Assembly (NCBI GenBank): GCA_937926205.1
Contig: CALEYL010000072.1
Span: 186,001 to 250,000 of the forward strand
DNA: 64,000 nucleotides
Source: an uncultured Saprospiraceae bacterium
GTDB taxonomy: Bacteria; Bacteroidota; Bacteroidia; Chitinophagales; Saprospiraceae
Direction of reading: 5' to 3'
Shown here: positions 16,795-26,907 of the stretch, piece by piece
How the letters are laid out: every line of letters begins with the position of its first letter
Numbering within the stretch: the stretch's first letter is position 1
Notes under the pieces: generated by a model
Seen by the model: only the letters and a program-made list of their open reading frames with translations
Databases searched by the model: none
Told to the model about the DNA's origin: nothing
Program-made: the position numbers and the translations under genes

Positions 16795-18543
16795 TTATTT
16801 CAAAAGCCGCTCCATCTGCACCAAACTGGCTTGTGCCTGCTGATAAGTTTCTTCCATTTTAGCGGCATTGTCCATACCGGCGTAGAGCGCCATGTCGCAG
16901 GTTTGAATGATTTTGGTAAACTGGCTGATCTGCTCTGCCGGCAGGGAGGTTTCCTGCAGTTTTTGTTGCAGGTTTTCGCGGTTAAGTACAGAAAGCGGAA
17001 TGTTGAATTTGCGACAGGCATAGCCCAGCATGGCCCTGGAGACTTCTTCGTAGAAAGCGCCGCTTTCACCGGTCAGCAAATGTGCATGCGCTGTAGCGAG
17101 GTGGCTTTTGGCAATTTTTTCTGCCCGGTCAGCCTGCATTTCGGAAGCGGTGCGTTGTGCGGTCAATTTTCTGAAATATTTTCTTCCCCACAAAACGCCG
17201 GATAGCAGGATCAGGGGCAACCCGGTCCAAAGCAACCAGGCAGGAATGACGCCTGTTTTATTCCCGGATGCGCTGTTGGCTTCGTCGTCTTTTAACGCTT
17301 CAAAACCATCCGGTTCCAGGGGTTTTCGCTCTCCTTTTCCCTGGCTTACCTGCACTTCAAAAGAACCGCCTTTGATCGCCGTGTATTTTTTCGTTTCCGG
17401 GTCAAAGACGCTCAGCTCCGGTGCGATGGTATAGGTTCCGGGTTTTTTGGGCAGAATGAGGTATTCGAATACTTTTTCGCTCATTACCTGGCCGTCTTTG
17501 TCAAATGCCGTTTCCTCAATCACCTTGGGTTCATAAACTTCAAATGATTCCGGGAAAATACCGGCAGGCGGCTGGATGCGTTTGCTGTCGCCATTGCCCC
17601 AAACAGAGAGCCGGACAGCGAGCGCATCGTCGGTGCTCAGGGCATTCCGGCTGATGCTGGTGGTCATTTCGTATTGGCCGACGGCGCCGCAAAAAGAAGC
17701 GGGCGCGCCATTGGGGAGGGGTTTTACCGCAACGGAGAGGGGCTCTGAAGTAGCCGCAACCCGGGTTAGTTGCTGGTTGAAAAAAAGCCTCGGGAAGTTA
17801 TTCGACAGCGGCGCATCTTCCATAATCCCCAGTTGCACAGACAGGCTGCCTATGGGCAATTGCCCGATCTGTTGCGGGAACAATGCCACGCGTTTCAGGA
17901 GTACGGACGTGTATTGTTTTCCTTTGATGACTTCCTGCGTGCGGGAAGATTGAACCCTCCGGATGTCCCGGGCGAAAAAGCCCTGGTAATCGCTCTCCTC
18001 GATGACGTCATAGGCTTCTATGTTGTTGTTTTTGAAATAGACTTTGTAATCGAGCAGGATTTGCTGGCCGGGATAGGCGTCCTTGGAGCTTGTTTCGGCT
18101 CTGATAAAGATTTCATTGTCCTGGTTTGACCCTTCTTTTTGCGCCTTTACAACTTCGATTACCAGCGGCTGGGTGCGCAGGGTTTGTCCGTTTACACGAA
18201 CCGATGCGCTGCCAATGGTGATTTTTCCGATCCGTTTGGGGACGAGGGTGTAAGAATAGCCCATTTCGCGGTATATCCTGCCATTGAGGTTGACCACGCT
18301 GTTGATGTCATTTGGGCCGGAAACGACTTTGAACTCGCTGAGATCGGGCGCCTGAAAACGATCGCCTGATCCGTTTTTCAGGGTAAAGACCACTTCAAAG
18401 AAGCCGTTTAATACGACTTGCCGGGCATCCGATTTGGCTTCGAAGATTGGTTTGTCCTGGGCGAACGCCAAATTGGGCGCTACCATGACGAGGATAAGGT
18501 GAAAGAATAAGGCAGGAAGCAGGGTCCGTTTTCCGAATCTCAT
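16795..18543 (-). CDS. BatD-like (oxygen tolerance) membrane protein
   Basis: Encodes 582 residues. A signal peptide (MRFGKRTLLPALFFHLILVMVAPNLAFAQ) is followed by the BatD N-terminus: FEAKSDARQVVLNGFFEVVFTLKNGSGDRFQAPDLSEFKVVSGP, then SYTLVPKRIGKITIGSA and YKVYFKNN. These are Ig-like periplasmic domains. A transmembrane helix lies at WLLWTGLPLILLSGVLWG, followed by a cytoplasmic helical C-terminal domain. In Bacteroidota BatD usually sits with batA/batB/MoxR genes; here it is alone, so its partners must be elsewhere. The function of Bat proteins is poorly defined (periplasmic stress or protein quality is suspected). Confidence 0.88.
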   Translation of the reverse strand: MRFGKRTLLPALFFHLILVMVAPNLAFAQDKPIFEAKSDARQVVLNGFFEVVFTLKNGSGDRFQAPDLSEFKVVSGPNDINSVVNLNGRIYREMGYSYTLVPKRIGKITIGSASVRVNGQTLRTQPLVIEVVKAQKEGSNQDNEIFIRAETSSKDAYPGQQILLDYKVYFKNNNIEAYDVIEESDYQGFFARDIRRVQSSRTQEVIKGKQYTSVLLKRVALFPQQIGQLPIGSLSVQLGIMEDAPLSNNFPRLFFNQQLTRVAATSEPLSVAVKPLPNGAPASFCGAVGQYEMTTSISRNALSTDDALAVRLSVWGNGDSKRIQPPAGIFPESFEVYEPKVIEETAFDKDGQVMSEKVFEYLILPKKPGTYTIAPELSVFDPETKKYTAIKGGSFEVQVSQGKGERKPLEPDGFEALKDDEANSASGNKTGVIPAWLLWTGLPLILLSGVLWGRKYFRKLTAQRTASEMQADRAEKIAKSHLATAHAHLLTGESGAFYEEVSRAMLGYACRKFNIPLSVLNRENLQQKLQETSLPAEQISQFTKIIQTCDMALYAGMDNAAKMEETYQQAQASLVQMERLLK

Positions 18544-18583
18544 GTCTACAAACTGAGTTTGAGTTTATTCTCCTGAAAAACAA

Positions 18584-18599
18584 GCTTTTTTAAAAAAGC
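18584..18599. promoter_or_regulatory. Perfect 16-bp palindrome upstream of the BatD-like gene
   Basis: GCTTTTTTAAAAAAGC is its own reverse complement and lies 41-56 bases before the start codon at 18543, where an operator could sit. AT-rich palindromes arise by chance, so this is only a candidate. Confidence 0.3.
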
Positions 18600-18992
18600 A
18601 TGCGGTTCGTCAAAATGAAAAAAATGGCTTAAAAAATGCAAAATATGATCTTGTTCATAACGCAGGGCTCTTTCAATTAGTTGCTTCATCCGGAATAGCA
18701 AGTATGAATCCTCCATGCTGATGTACTTTTGAATTCACTTTGAACGTTGGATAGGCGTTTGCCATACTGCGCTTCCTGTTGTCGCTTCTGTGACAATAAA
18801 GAAGAGGGCAAACGCAGTTGCAGCGGCAGACAAAAAGATTTAGCAACCGCAATGCAGCCGAGTTCACCTGCTATGTCTATTTTTGCCCCTCGTTTCGGGG
18901 CAGCGCAAAAATAAGAATAAGCATCTTATCATAGAACCATCGCCCGGTTTACTGTACCCCAAACTTTAAGTATTGATTTAAAATCCTGTGAT
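18600..18992. other. Divergent intergenic region, no gene seen
   Basis: Lies between the BatD-like gene (minus) and the SprB-repeat adhesin (plus). It should contain both promoters. A 64-codon minus frame inside it has no family match and no credible start signal. Confidence 0.55.
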
Positions 18993-19037
18993 ATGTCAGC
19001 CATATCCCTTAAACACAGAACGCATACATCCAGCAAA

Positions 19038-22000
19038 ATGAAAAGAATCTATCACTATCTCGCGGTTTTGTTGCTCGCTGCTTTTGCGACGGGCTTACAG
19101 GCGCAAACACCCTCAGGCATTAGCATCAACGGAGTTCTTCAGCACGTTTCTGCTTCCAGCGGCCCGAGAATGTGCAACGAAGCCGGAACCATTACCTTTG
19201 GACAACACATCGGCCAGAGCAATGACGTTGGGCAAACCGTTAAATACCTCTGCTTTGGCGATACGCTCTTCGTGAACCACGACGGGAATTTTGACCTTTC
19301 CGGAGACCCACAGCCGGCTACACCGCCGGGCATCGGCTATGTTTTTTACGATTGTCCTCCGACGCAATCCGGTCCGAACCTTGCGGCAGTCCTTACGGAT
19401 CCCTGCATCAACGACACCGACCCGATTCTTGTTGGCGGCAACCCCATTCCGCAAACCGGCGGCATGTGGGTGGCCACGCAAAGCCCGAATGGCAACATCA
19501 CCCTCATCAACAACGGGGGATTGCAATCGGCGTTTAACAATGGCGTGCCCATGCCGATACAGTTTTGGTTTGCTCCCATTACCCTTGACCAGTTTGCAAG
19601 CCAGGGTTTTGAAAACGGTGGCCCCTGCGTGGATGTTAATACGGAAGAAGCCTTCTCTATTGTCTATTTAAACCCCATCACGGCAACCAATCAGATGGTG
19701 AACCAGGGAGTAAGCGGCTGTGAAGGCTCTTTTGTCGTCAGAGGCGGCTTGCCGGAATTTGACAACAATTCTACCGATTACACCATAGACATATCCCTGC
19801 AGAGCAACCCTTCTGTGAAAGGCACAACCAGCAGTGTTGCCACCCACGGAAGCACCATTCAATTTGTCGTTCCCCAGCCAGGGATTTATGTCATTTCAGT
19901 GGAAGACGGAAAAAGCTGCGGCGCTACTTTTACAATGGATATGAGCGCCTGCCAGGCCGTTACCTTTAGCTTTCCGCTGATCAATGCGTCTCCCGGCACG
20001 AACATCTGCGTACCCATTACGATTCAGGATTTTGTCAATGTAGGCTCGATGCAGTTTACAATGGTTTGGGATGGTTCAATACTTGATTTTACGAACGTCA
20101 ACGCCATCAATCCCAATGTAACCGGCCTGGACAACAACGCCTTCAATAACATGTTTCCGCCCACGAACGATACCTTAACCTTTTCCTGGGCTGATATTTC
20201 CTTTAACGGCGTCGACCTGAACGATGGAGAAACGCTGTTTGAACTCTGTTTTGATGTCATTGGCGCCCTTGGAGATTGCAGTCCGCTGAATTTCGCCAAT
20301 TCTCCCACTGCCATAGAAATCGGCGACCCGGGCATCCCACAACCGAATATCTATGGTTTCATTGGAATCAACGGAAAAGTAAACATCTCCAATGACGTCA
20401 TCTTTTTGGTATCTCAGGCGGACAGCGTATCGTGCCCCGGCCTTGCCGACGGCTCCTTTACGGCAACCGTTGCTGCCGGCACGGCCCCATACCAGCTAAC
20501 CTGGAGGCGCCTGCCTGCCGGTCCTGTTAACGGGCCTTTTGCAGTGCCAACAGCCGGGAGCATGTTTACCGCCAACAACCTTCAGGCCGGATTGTACGAG
20601 ATTACCGTTATGGATTCGAATAACCCGGCAAATATGTCCCGGGACACCGCAGAAGTGCTTAGCGGGCCTGTTTTGGGGGTACAGATACAGGGAGACAGCC
20701 CAAATTGCTTCGGAGAAAGCAACGGTAGCGTAACCGCCATCATTACCCTCAACGGCGTTGCCACACCCAATCCGGGCCCAGGGTATCTTTACGACTGGAA
20801 TACGGTGCCGGACCCCGGCAGTGTTCCGGTTTTAATGGACCTGCCTTTTGGGTTTTATGCCGTCACGGTTACGGATCCAAGCGGTTGTACGGCTATGGCC
20901 AGCGCAACCTTGTCTCAGCCTGCTCCGCTCACCGTTACGGGGCCCAACACAAACATCGTCAATGCAACCTGCGAAGGTGCTGAAAACGGCTCCATTACCA
21001 TTATGGCAACGGGCGGGACTTCAACGAATGGAACGTATACTTTTACCTGGGATAATGGCCTTGGAACGGTTATTGCCACCAACTCTCAGGTGGGCAACCT
21101 TGACCCGGGGCAGTATTGTGTGACCGTATCGGATGCCAATGGTTGTACCTTCAACAACTGCTACACCGTAGGCGCCCAAAAAACCCTCGGCGCCACACCT
21201 GTTATCACCGATGCTTCCTGCAACGGCATTGCTGACGGTGAAATTTTTGTCACAGGAACGGCTTCCGGTGCTGCAGCAGTGCTGCCGTTTACCTTTACCT
21301 GGAACCAGGTCGGCAACCCACCGGTAAACAACAATACCAGCAGCCAGCTCACCGGACTTGCGGCGGGCAGTTATATGCTTACCCTGACCGACTCAGATCC
21401 GGCAGGATGTGAAATTGTACGCACTTTTGTTGTCAACGAACCTCAGCCGCTTGTTGCTTCCATTCTTGAGCAGGTCAATGAAACCTGTGTGGTGGGCAAC
21501 GACGGCAGCATTACCATAGGTGTTACAGGGGGAACTTTCCCATACACGTATAACTGGTCGCACGATGCGAATTTACAGGACTCTATTGCCACCGGCCTGA
21601 CGGAAAATTCTTATTCGGTGGACATTACAGATGCCAATGGGTGTACGGGCATGCTTACCGCAAACATTCTGGCGCCTACGCCTCCGGCCATTGTATCGCT
21701 TGCAGATGATACCGTTAGCTGCCCTGAGGATACAGACGGCACGCTGACCGTAAATGCAACGCCAGGCGGTGCGCCAATTGCCGGCTACGCCTGGACTGGC
21801 GGCGGCGTAACGCAAACCATCAATAACCTGGCCCCGGGGACCTATATCGTGACCGTAACGGCTGAAGACGGCTGTTTTAGTGTAGATACCGCACAAGTAC
21901 TGTCTCCATTGCCGCTGACTTTAGACAGCACTTCTCTGCGACTTCCGGATTGTCCGGGCGACGGGAATGGCCGGATCACGGTATTTGTCAGCGGAGGTAC

Positions 22001-23696
22001 CCTGCCTTACACCTATACCTGGTCGACCACAGGCGTTCCGGGAACCCTGAACCCGCTTCCGGGACTCTCAGCCGGAACCTACTCAGTCACCGTGAACGAT
22101 GCCAATGGTTGCGCTCCGCTGGTCGTTCCTGCAATTGTATTGCCGGATCCGCCATCCATTAATGTTACTTTTTCCGGCATTGCCCAGGTCAGTTGTCCCG
22201 ATGATCAAAGTTGCGACGGACGGGCTACGGCAACGGCATTGTACAGCGATGGCACAACAGGTCAGTTTAACTTCACCTGGTCTTCAGGTGAAACGGCGAT
22301 GAACGCAGGAAATGCCTCTGCTTCACAACTTTGCCGTGGCGCTCAATCTGTAACCGTTACTGACGGCGTTTGCGGCGTTATCCTGCCTGTAACCATTCCA
22401 AGTCCACAAGACATTACCATTGGGGTACTTTCTACTGCGGTGAGCTGTAATGGGCTTGCGGATGGGGCTATAACACTGACACCTGCAGGTGGAACGGGAC
22501 CGTATGACTTCCTTTGGTCGCCTTCCGGCCAAATTACGCCTACGGTGAACGGACTGATTGCGGGGGTATACACAGCAATTGTCACCGACGCAAACGGATG
22601 TACGAGAACGCAAAATGTTGAAATCAGCGAGCCGGACGAATTGATTCTTTCGCTTGATCCTAACCTGACAACGCCAACGGTGTCTTGTGCAGATGGTTCA
22701 GACGGCATCATTTCCGTTGTCTTCAACAGCGGGCAGAACATCAACCCGATCGGCAATGCGCCATTTACCTGGTCAAACGGTGTAGCGCCTGCGATATCCT
22801 CTATTGCCAACAACCTGGCGCCGGGGACTTACAGTGTCACCATTACAGACATCAAGGGATGCCGTGATTCGCTGACGTATACGATTTCTGAACCACCGCC
22901 ACTGGTTGTTGTGATTGTTCCGCCGGTTCCGCCATTGTGTTTCGGCGATGCAACCCAAATCATTATTGATACGATTTATGGCGGTACTGGAATGGCCTTC
23001 CTCGATTATACCTACGAGATTGACAACAACGGACTGAGCTTTCCACCGGACCAACCTACGACGATTTTTGCAGGGTCTCACATCATTACGGTTGAAGATC
23101 CTGCCGGGTGTCGCGTTGAACAGAATGTAAACATTGACCAACCGGCCGAAATTGAAATCATTCTGCCTGCCGAAATTGTGGTGGAGCTGGGAGATACGAC
23201 GGCACGCCTGAACCCCATCGTTGTTTCCAGTTTGCCAATTGATGCATTCCTCTGGACGCCGGACACCTATCTGTCTTCTGACACGGTTCAGAGCCCGTTC
23301 ATCCGGCCACTTTCCAGCGGGGATTACAACTTATTGGTTACCGACATCAATGGTTGTACGGGCACGGCAGATATTTTTGTAGAGTTGGACGCCAACCGGA
23401 ATGTGTATATCCCAAACATCTTTTCACCCAACGGCGACGGACCGAACGATGAATTCCGGATTTTTGCCTGTACCGGGGTAACGAGCATTAACTCGGTCAT
23501 GATTTTTGACCGCTGGGGCGGAATGGTTTACCAAGCCGATGGCCTGCTGCCCGTTTGTGAAGGCGGTTTGCGGCTTTGGGATGGCAAGAAAAATGGCAAA
23601 GTGATGAACCCGGGTGTTTACGTCTACGTCATTGAAATTGAATTCTTAGACGGGGTGAAGCTGCTTTATCGTGGCGACATCACCCTGCTTCGCTGA
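19038..23696 (+). CDS. SprB-repeat adhesin with cohesin-like domain and T9SS type B tail
   Basis: About 1,552 residues from the ATG at 19038, which precedes a signal peptide (MKRIYHYLAVLLLAAFATGLQAQ); an upstream ATG at 18993 would bury that signal. After an N-terminal region of ~300 residues comes a cohesin-like domain (SPGTNICVPITIQDFVNVGSMQFTMVWDGS ... FELCFDVIG). Roughly ten SprB-type repeats follow, each ~85 residues with motifs such as SCPGLADGS, PYTYNWS, LAPGTYSVTVTDANGC. The last ~100 residues are the CHU_C / type B sorting domain (YIPNIFSPNGDGPNDEF, then FDRWGG, then GVYVYVIEIEF). SprB in Flavobacterium johnsoniae is a mobile gliding adhesin; type B tails usually need a PorP/SprF partner, and none lies next to this gene. 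A strong terminator follows. Confidence 0.92.
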   Translation: MKRIYHYLAVLLLAAFATGLQAQTPSGISINGVLQHVSASSGPRMCNEAGTITFGQHIGQSNDVGQTVKYLCFGDTLFVNHDGNFDLSGDPQPATPPGIGYVFYDCPPTQSGPNLAAVLTDPCINDTDPILVGGNPIPQTGGMWVATQSPNGNITLINNGGLQSAFNNGVPMPIQFWFAPITLDQFASQGFENGGPCVDVNTEEAFSIVYLNPITATNQMVNQGVSGCEGSFVVRGGLPEFDNNSTDYTIDISLQSNPSVKGTTSSVATHGSTIQFVVPQPGIYVISVEDGKSCGATFTMDMSACQAVTFSFPLINASPGTNICVPITIQDFVNVGSMQFTMVWDGSILDFTNVNAINPNVTGLDNNAFNNMFPPTNDTLTFSWADISFNGVDLNDGETLFELCFDVIGALGDCSPLNFANSPTAIEIGDPGIPQPNIYGFIGINGKVNISNDVIFLVSQADSVSCPGLADGSFTATVAAGTAPYQLTWRRLPAGPVNGPFAVPTAGSMFTANNLQAGLYEITVMDSNNPANMSRDTAEVLSGPVLGVQIQGDSPNCFGESNGSVTAIITLNGVATPNPGPGYLYDWNTVPDPGSVPVLMDLPFGFYAVTVTDPSGCTAMASATLSQPAPLTVTGPNTNIVNATCEGAENGSITIMATGGTSTNGTYTFTWDNGLGTVIATNSQVGNLDPGQYCVTVSDANGCTFNNCYTVGAQKTLGATPVITDASCNGIADGEIFVTGTASGAAAVLPFTFTWNQVGNPPVNNNTSSQLTGLAAGSYMLTLTDSDPAGCEIVRTFVVNEPQPLVASILEQVNETCVVGNDGSITIGVTGGTFPYTYNWSHDANLQDSIATGLTENSYSVDITDANGCTGMLTANILAPTPPAIVSLADDTVSCPEDTDGTLTVNATPGGAPIAGYAWTGGGVTQTINNLAPGTYIVTVTAEDGCFSVDTAQVLSPLPLTLDSTSLRLPDCPGDGNGRITVFVSGGTLPYTYTWSTTGVPGTLNPLPGLSAGTYSVTVNDANGCAPLVVPAIVLPDPPSINVTFSGIAQVSCPDDQSCDGRATATALYSDGTTGQFNFTWSSGETAMNAGNASASQLCRGAQSVTVTDGVCGVILPVTIPSPQDITIGVLSTAVSCNGLADGAITLTPAGGTGPYDFLWSPSGQITPTVNGLIAGVYTAIVTDANGCTRTQNVEISEPDELILSLDPNLTTPTVSCADGSDGIISVVFNSGQNINPIGNAPFTWSNGVAPAISSIANNLAPGTYSVTITDIKGCRDSLTYTISEPPPLVVVIVPPVPPLCFGDATQIIIDTIYGGTGMAFLDYTYEIDNNGLSFPPDQPTTIFAGSHIITVEDPAGCRVEQNVNIDQPAEIEIILPAEIVVELGDTTARLNPIVVSSLPIDAFLWTPDTYLSSDTVQSPFIRPLSSGDYNLLVTDINGCTGTADIFVELDANRNVYIPNIFSPNGDGPNDEFRIFACTGVTSINSVMIFDRWGGMVYQADGLLPVCEGGLRLWDGKKNGKVMNPGVYVYVIEIEFLDGVKLLYRGDITLLR

Positions 23697-23721
23697 TCAT
23701 TTTGAAGCTTTCTTCATCAAT

Positions 23722-23761
23722 AACAGCCCCGCGGATGGTTTTCGCGGGGCTGTTCTGTTTT
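23722..23761 (+). terminator. Rho-independent terminator after the SprB-repeat adhesin
   Basis: Perfect 12-bp stem AACAGCCCCGCG (23722-23733) / CGCGGGGCTGTT (23743-23754), nine-base loop, then CTGTTTTT. It lies 26 bases after the stop codon. Confidence 0.92.
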
Positions 23762-23823
23762 TGCGAAGCGCCTAAGATGACAACAATTCTGTATTTTTAC
23801 CGGATCACCAATCCTGTGTCATT

Positions 23824-24234
23824 ATGTCGATCACCAAATTTTTGATTTGTGCGTTGCTGGCCTTGTTTTTTCTGAATTGCAAACATCAACAGGCGGCGTC
23901 GGGCGCTCCGGTCGGTTCCAAAACAGAAAAATCGGCAGCAATCGAAAAGGCCGCTCGTTTTAATTGCCACGGAAACGAACCTTTCTGGTATGTCAAAATC
24001 GAGCCTGACAGTGGGATAGTGTACAATCAAATGGATGAGGGCATGACCCGATTTCCTTATAAGGCGCCCCGCCTTGAAGGAACCAGGATGATTTTTGAAT
24101 CGAATGTTGACGGAAGTAAAATTAAAATCACCATTGATCCGGGTCAATGCTCCGATGGTATGTCAGATGAACTTTATCCATATGCTTGTATGGTTGAAAA
24201 AGATAAGACGACGCTTAGCGGATGTGCCAAGTGA
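23824..24234 (+). CDS. Small lipoprotein, COG3650-like
   Basis: Encodes 136 residues. MSITKFLICALLALFFLNC ends in a lipobox with the lipidated Cys at 19. The mature part contains FNCHGNEPFWYVKI, then CSDGMSDELYPYACMV, ending LSGCA, a pattern I associate with the COG3650 group of predicted periplasmic or membrane-attached proteins, often compared with META-type folds. Four cysteines could form two disulfides. It stands between the adhesin and the BNR-propeller gene, with its own short upstream region. Function is not known. Confidence 0.8.
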   Translation: MSITKFLICALLALFFLNCKHQQAASGAPVGSKTEKSAAIEKAARFNCHGNEPFWYVKIEPDSGIVYNQMDEGMTRFPYKAPRLEGTRMIFESNVDGSKIKITIDPGQCSDGMSDELYPYACMVEKDKTTLSGCAK

Positions 24235-24269
24235 CGGGGAGCCGACTGAATATTCAGCAAAAGTGTCCT

Positions 24270-24277
24270 TACCTTTG
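24270..24277 (+). promoter_or_regulatory. Bacteroidota -7 promoter box (TAnnTTTG)
   Basis: TACCTTTG matches the Bacteroidota -7 consensus exactly and lies 30 bases before the ATG at 24307. No clear TTG at the -33 position was seen, so it is moderate evidence. Confidence 0.4.
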
Positions 24278-24306
24278 GACCCAAGTTTAACATTCAAATC
24301 AATAAT

Positions 24307-26904
24307 ATGAAATCGCTTTTCCAGGCCTCAGGGTTGCTTATTGCCGGCATCGTTGCTGTTGTTTTATTCCGTTATGCAGCGCTGGCCACTTCCCCCCGGC
24401 CATTTCCGGGTGACGGTCGCACCATTATTCATGATGGAGAAGAAGGTGAAGAAAAGGATAAACGCAGCGCCTGGCTGGAGCTGATGCACCGGGCAGCGCC
24501 GGGCGTAAACTGGAGAGATCTCGAATGGCAGCATCAGCTGGAACGGCACCAAAGAAGAAGTGAATCACTTGTTTTCCGAAACGGGGAGTGCGGTGAAATA
24601 GAAACACTGGCGAATGGGCAATTAACCGGACGCTGGAGCGAGCGGGGCAGCTCCAATCAGGCAGGAAGTGTGCTGGACATTACTTATGACCCGACCGCCG
24701 ACCAACTCTGGGCTGTTTCTGCCGGCGGCACACTTTGGAACAGTGACCGATACGGACTCAGTTGGGCCGTTGTTAATCAGGATCTCAAATTCAATGGCGG
24801 CTTGCTGCAGTTTATTCCCCACAACGGAGGCCGCAGGCTGCTGGCTTTCAGCAATCGCAAGCCGCATTATTCCGATGACGACGGCCAAAGCTGGAATGCC
24901 TCAACGGGTATTTTTCACAACGATGGCTGGGGCAATTGCCACAATCCGCTTGTGCTGGATGATGAAAACCATAGTTTTTTGGTTTTTTCCAAGCCAGGCT
25001 ATTGGGACAACATAAAGCTTTATCGTTCAAACAACCAGGGTGAATCTTTCGCTGTGGTTAGAACCTTTACCACTTCAGAATTCAAACGCCTTGCTTTGTG
25101 CCGCCCGCACCATTCAAATGATCTGTATTTCATACAAAAAAACGACCAGGGAGGCGCTCATTTTTTCAGGTACAATCTGCAAAATAACCAGACAACTTTG
25201 CTGAGCGCCAATGCCATTAATTTTGGTGATGCTCCGGCTAATCTTATTGGGTGGACCGGGGATGTCGTCCAGCGATTTTACTGCTATACAAAGACAAATG
25301 GCGGCGATATAAAAGTGTACCAAAGCAGTGACCTGCTGACCTGGACGTACAAAGGCGACCTTCCCGCCGAGCCCTGGGATGTAGGGATGTATGTGCTGCC
25401 TTCTGATCCAGACATCCTGCTGATGGGCGCAGTGGAGTGTTTTGTGAGTACAAATGCGGGAGAGGATTGGGAAAAAGCCAATGACTGGTGGGAGTACTAC
25501 GACAATGTGGAAGGGAAAATTCATGCCGATATCATGCATTTTGCAGAATACATAGCCCAGGACGACAGCCAGCCATTTTTGCTGGTCAGCAACCACGGCG
25601 GTGTGACCTACACGCCAAATCACATGGTCAGCCAATACAATATAGGCTTGTCGGGCTTAAATGTGAGTCAGTATTACAGCGTTCGGACCGACCCGATCAA
25701 CCCTTCCTTCGTTTATGCAGGCTCTCAGGATCAGGGTTACCAGTTGTCTGAAGACTTTGAAGTTGGCGACTATGGCGCCGAGCATTTCAGACAGGTAATT
25801 TCCGGTGACTATGGACACATTGTTTTCGCCAACGGCGGGCAATCTCTCTGGACCGTTTACCCCGGAGGTTGGGCCACGTGTTATGCCAATGCGCAATCCG
25901 GCGAATTGACCCACTCCTACGAAGTGGAATCAGATAATGAGTCCGTTTGGATCCCGCCGCTGGTAGGAAGCCCTGACCCTACAGAAAATGCCGCATACAT
26001 GGCGGGAGGTAATATTGATGGCGGACCGGGCTCTTATATCATCAAAATGAAAGTTGTCGGCGACGACATCGAAACAAGCCAGGGGGATTTCAATTTCAAA
26101 CTGGAATCCGGAGGGGGAGAAGTTTCTGCGATGGCCATCGCTCCGTCCAACTCCAATCGATGGTATGTTGCCACGACCAACGGACGGGTATTCCGATCCG
26201 ATGACGGCGGCCAAAACTGGGAACAATCGCTCAATTTTTACCCGGAAGGACATTATTTGTACGGACAGGCAATCTGGGTATCCAAATTTGATGAAAATAC
26301 GGTTTACATAGCGGGAAGTGGTTACTCCAATCCGGCCGTATTTCGGTCAACTGATGGTGGTGAAAATTTTGAACCCCTTACTTCCGGGTTACCGCCCACG
26401 ATGGTTTTTGGCCTGGCTGCCAACAGCGATGAAAGCCTCATTTTTGCCGCTACAGAATCCGGCGCCTGGGTTTATGTCGTGGCGGAAAACCAGTGGTACG
26501 ACATGCTGGGCAATTGCGCGCCCATTCAAACTTATTGGTCGGTAGAATTTGTAGAGGAATTGAACACCGTGCGTTTTGGCACCTATGGCCGCGGCATATG
26601 GGATTTTAAACTGGAAGACGCTGTGTCAAGTGAGGAAGTTGCCGACCTGCAAACGCCGTTAAAGGTTTTCCCGATTCCGGGCCATGACCAGCTTACGGTG
26701 CGGTGCAAAGCTTCGGAGGAGCGCACGATGCCCATACGGTTAATGGATCTTTCCGGTAAAATCGTTTATCGGGCTGTGCGGGAATGTACCCCGAATGCTG
26801 TTTTCCAGACTTCCATTGATGTAGCCGAACTGCCTCGCGGAGTGTACATTCTGGAAGCAGGATCGGGGAAGTACCGGCAAAACAGAAAGGTTGTGCTGCA
26901 GTGA
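24307..26904 (+). CDS. BNR/VPS10-like propeller exported protein with T9SS type A tail
   Basis: Encodes 865 residues. The N-terminus is membrane-inserting (SGLLIAGIVAVVLFRYAALA), followed by a charged region. The main part is a sortilin/BNR-type propeller with Asp-box repeats: SDDDGQSWNAS, SNNQGESFAVV, STNAGEDWEKA, SDDGGQNWEQS, STDGGENFEPL. It ends with a type A sorting domain (LKVFPIPGHDQLTVRC ... GKIVYRA ... LPRGVYILEAG). Asp-box propellers are structural; this group includes glycosidase relatives and many surface proteins of unknown role, and I see no catalytic set of sialidase arginines. The stop lies 3 bases from the stop of the convergent helicase gene. Confidence 0.87.
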   Translation: MKSLFQASGLLIAGIVAVVLFRYAALATSPRPFPGDGRTIIHDGEEGEEKDKRSAWLELMHRAAPGVNWRDLEWQHQLERHQRRSESLVFRNGECGEIETLANGQLTGRWSERGSSNQAGSVLDITYDPTADQLWAVSAGGTLWNSDRYGLSWAVVNQDLKFNGGLLQFIPHNGGRRLLAFSNRKPHYSDDDGQSWNASTGIFHNDGWGNCHNPLVLDDENHSFLVFSKPGYWDNIKLYRSNNQGESFAVVRTFTTSEFKRLALCRPHHSNDLYFIQKNDQGGAHFFRYNLQNNQTTLLSANAINFGDAPANLIGWTGDVVQRFYCYTKTNGGDIKVYQSSDLLTWTYKGDLPAEPWDVGMYVLPSDPDILLMGAVECFVSTNAGEDWEKANDWWEYYDNVEGKIHADIMHFAEYIAQDDSQPFLLVSNHGGVTYTPNHMVSQYNIGLSGLNVSQYYSVRTDPINPSFVYAGSQDQGYQLSEDFEVGDYGAEHFRQVISGDYGHIVFANGGQSLWTVYPGGWATCYANAQSGELTHSYEVESDNESVWIPPLVGSPDPTENAAYMAGGNIDGGPGSYIIKMKVVGDDIETSQGDFNFKLESGGGEVSAMAIAPSNSNRWYVATTNGRVFRSDDGGQNWEQSLNFYPEGHYLYGQAIWVSKFDENTVYIAGSGYSNPAVFRSTDGGENFEPLTSGLPPTMVFGLAANSDESLIFAATESGAWVYVVAENQWYDMLGNCAPIQTYWSVEFVEELNTVRFGTYGRGIWDFKLEDAVSSEEVADLQTPLKVFPIPGHDQLTVRCKASEERTMPIRLMDLSGKIVYRAVRECTPNAVFQTSIDVAELPRGVYILEAGSGKYRQNRKVVLQ

Positions 26905-26907
26905 TGT

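Noticed and set aside
18673..18867. A 64-codon minus frame in the BatD/adhesin gap
   Set aside because: No signal, domain, or upstream box supports it; it appears to be chance.
18884..18902. TGCCCC/GGGGCA hairpin as a terminator
   Set aside because: The stem is six bases and is followed by A-rich rather than T-rich sequence on either strand.
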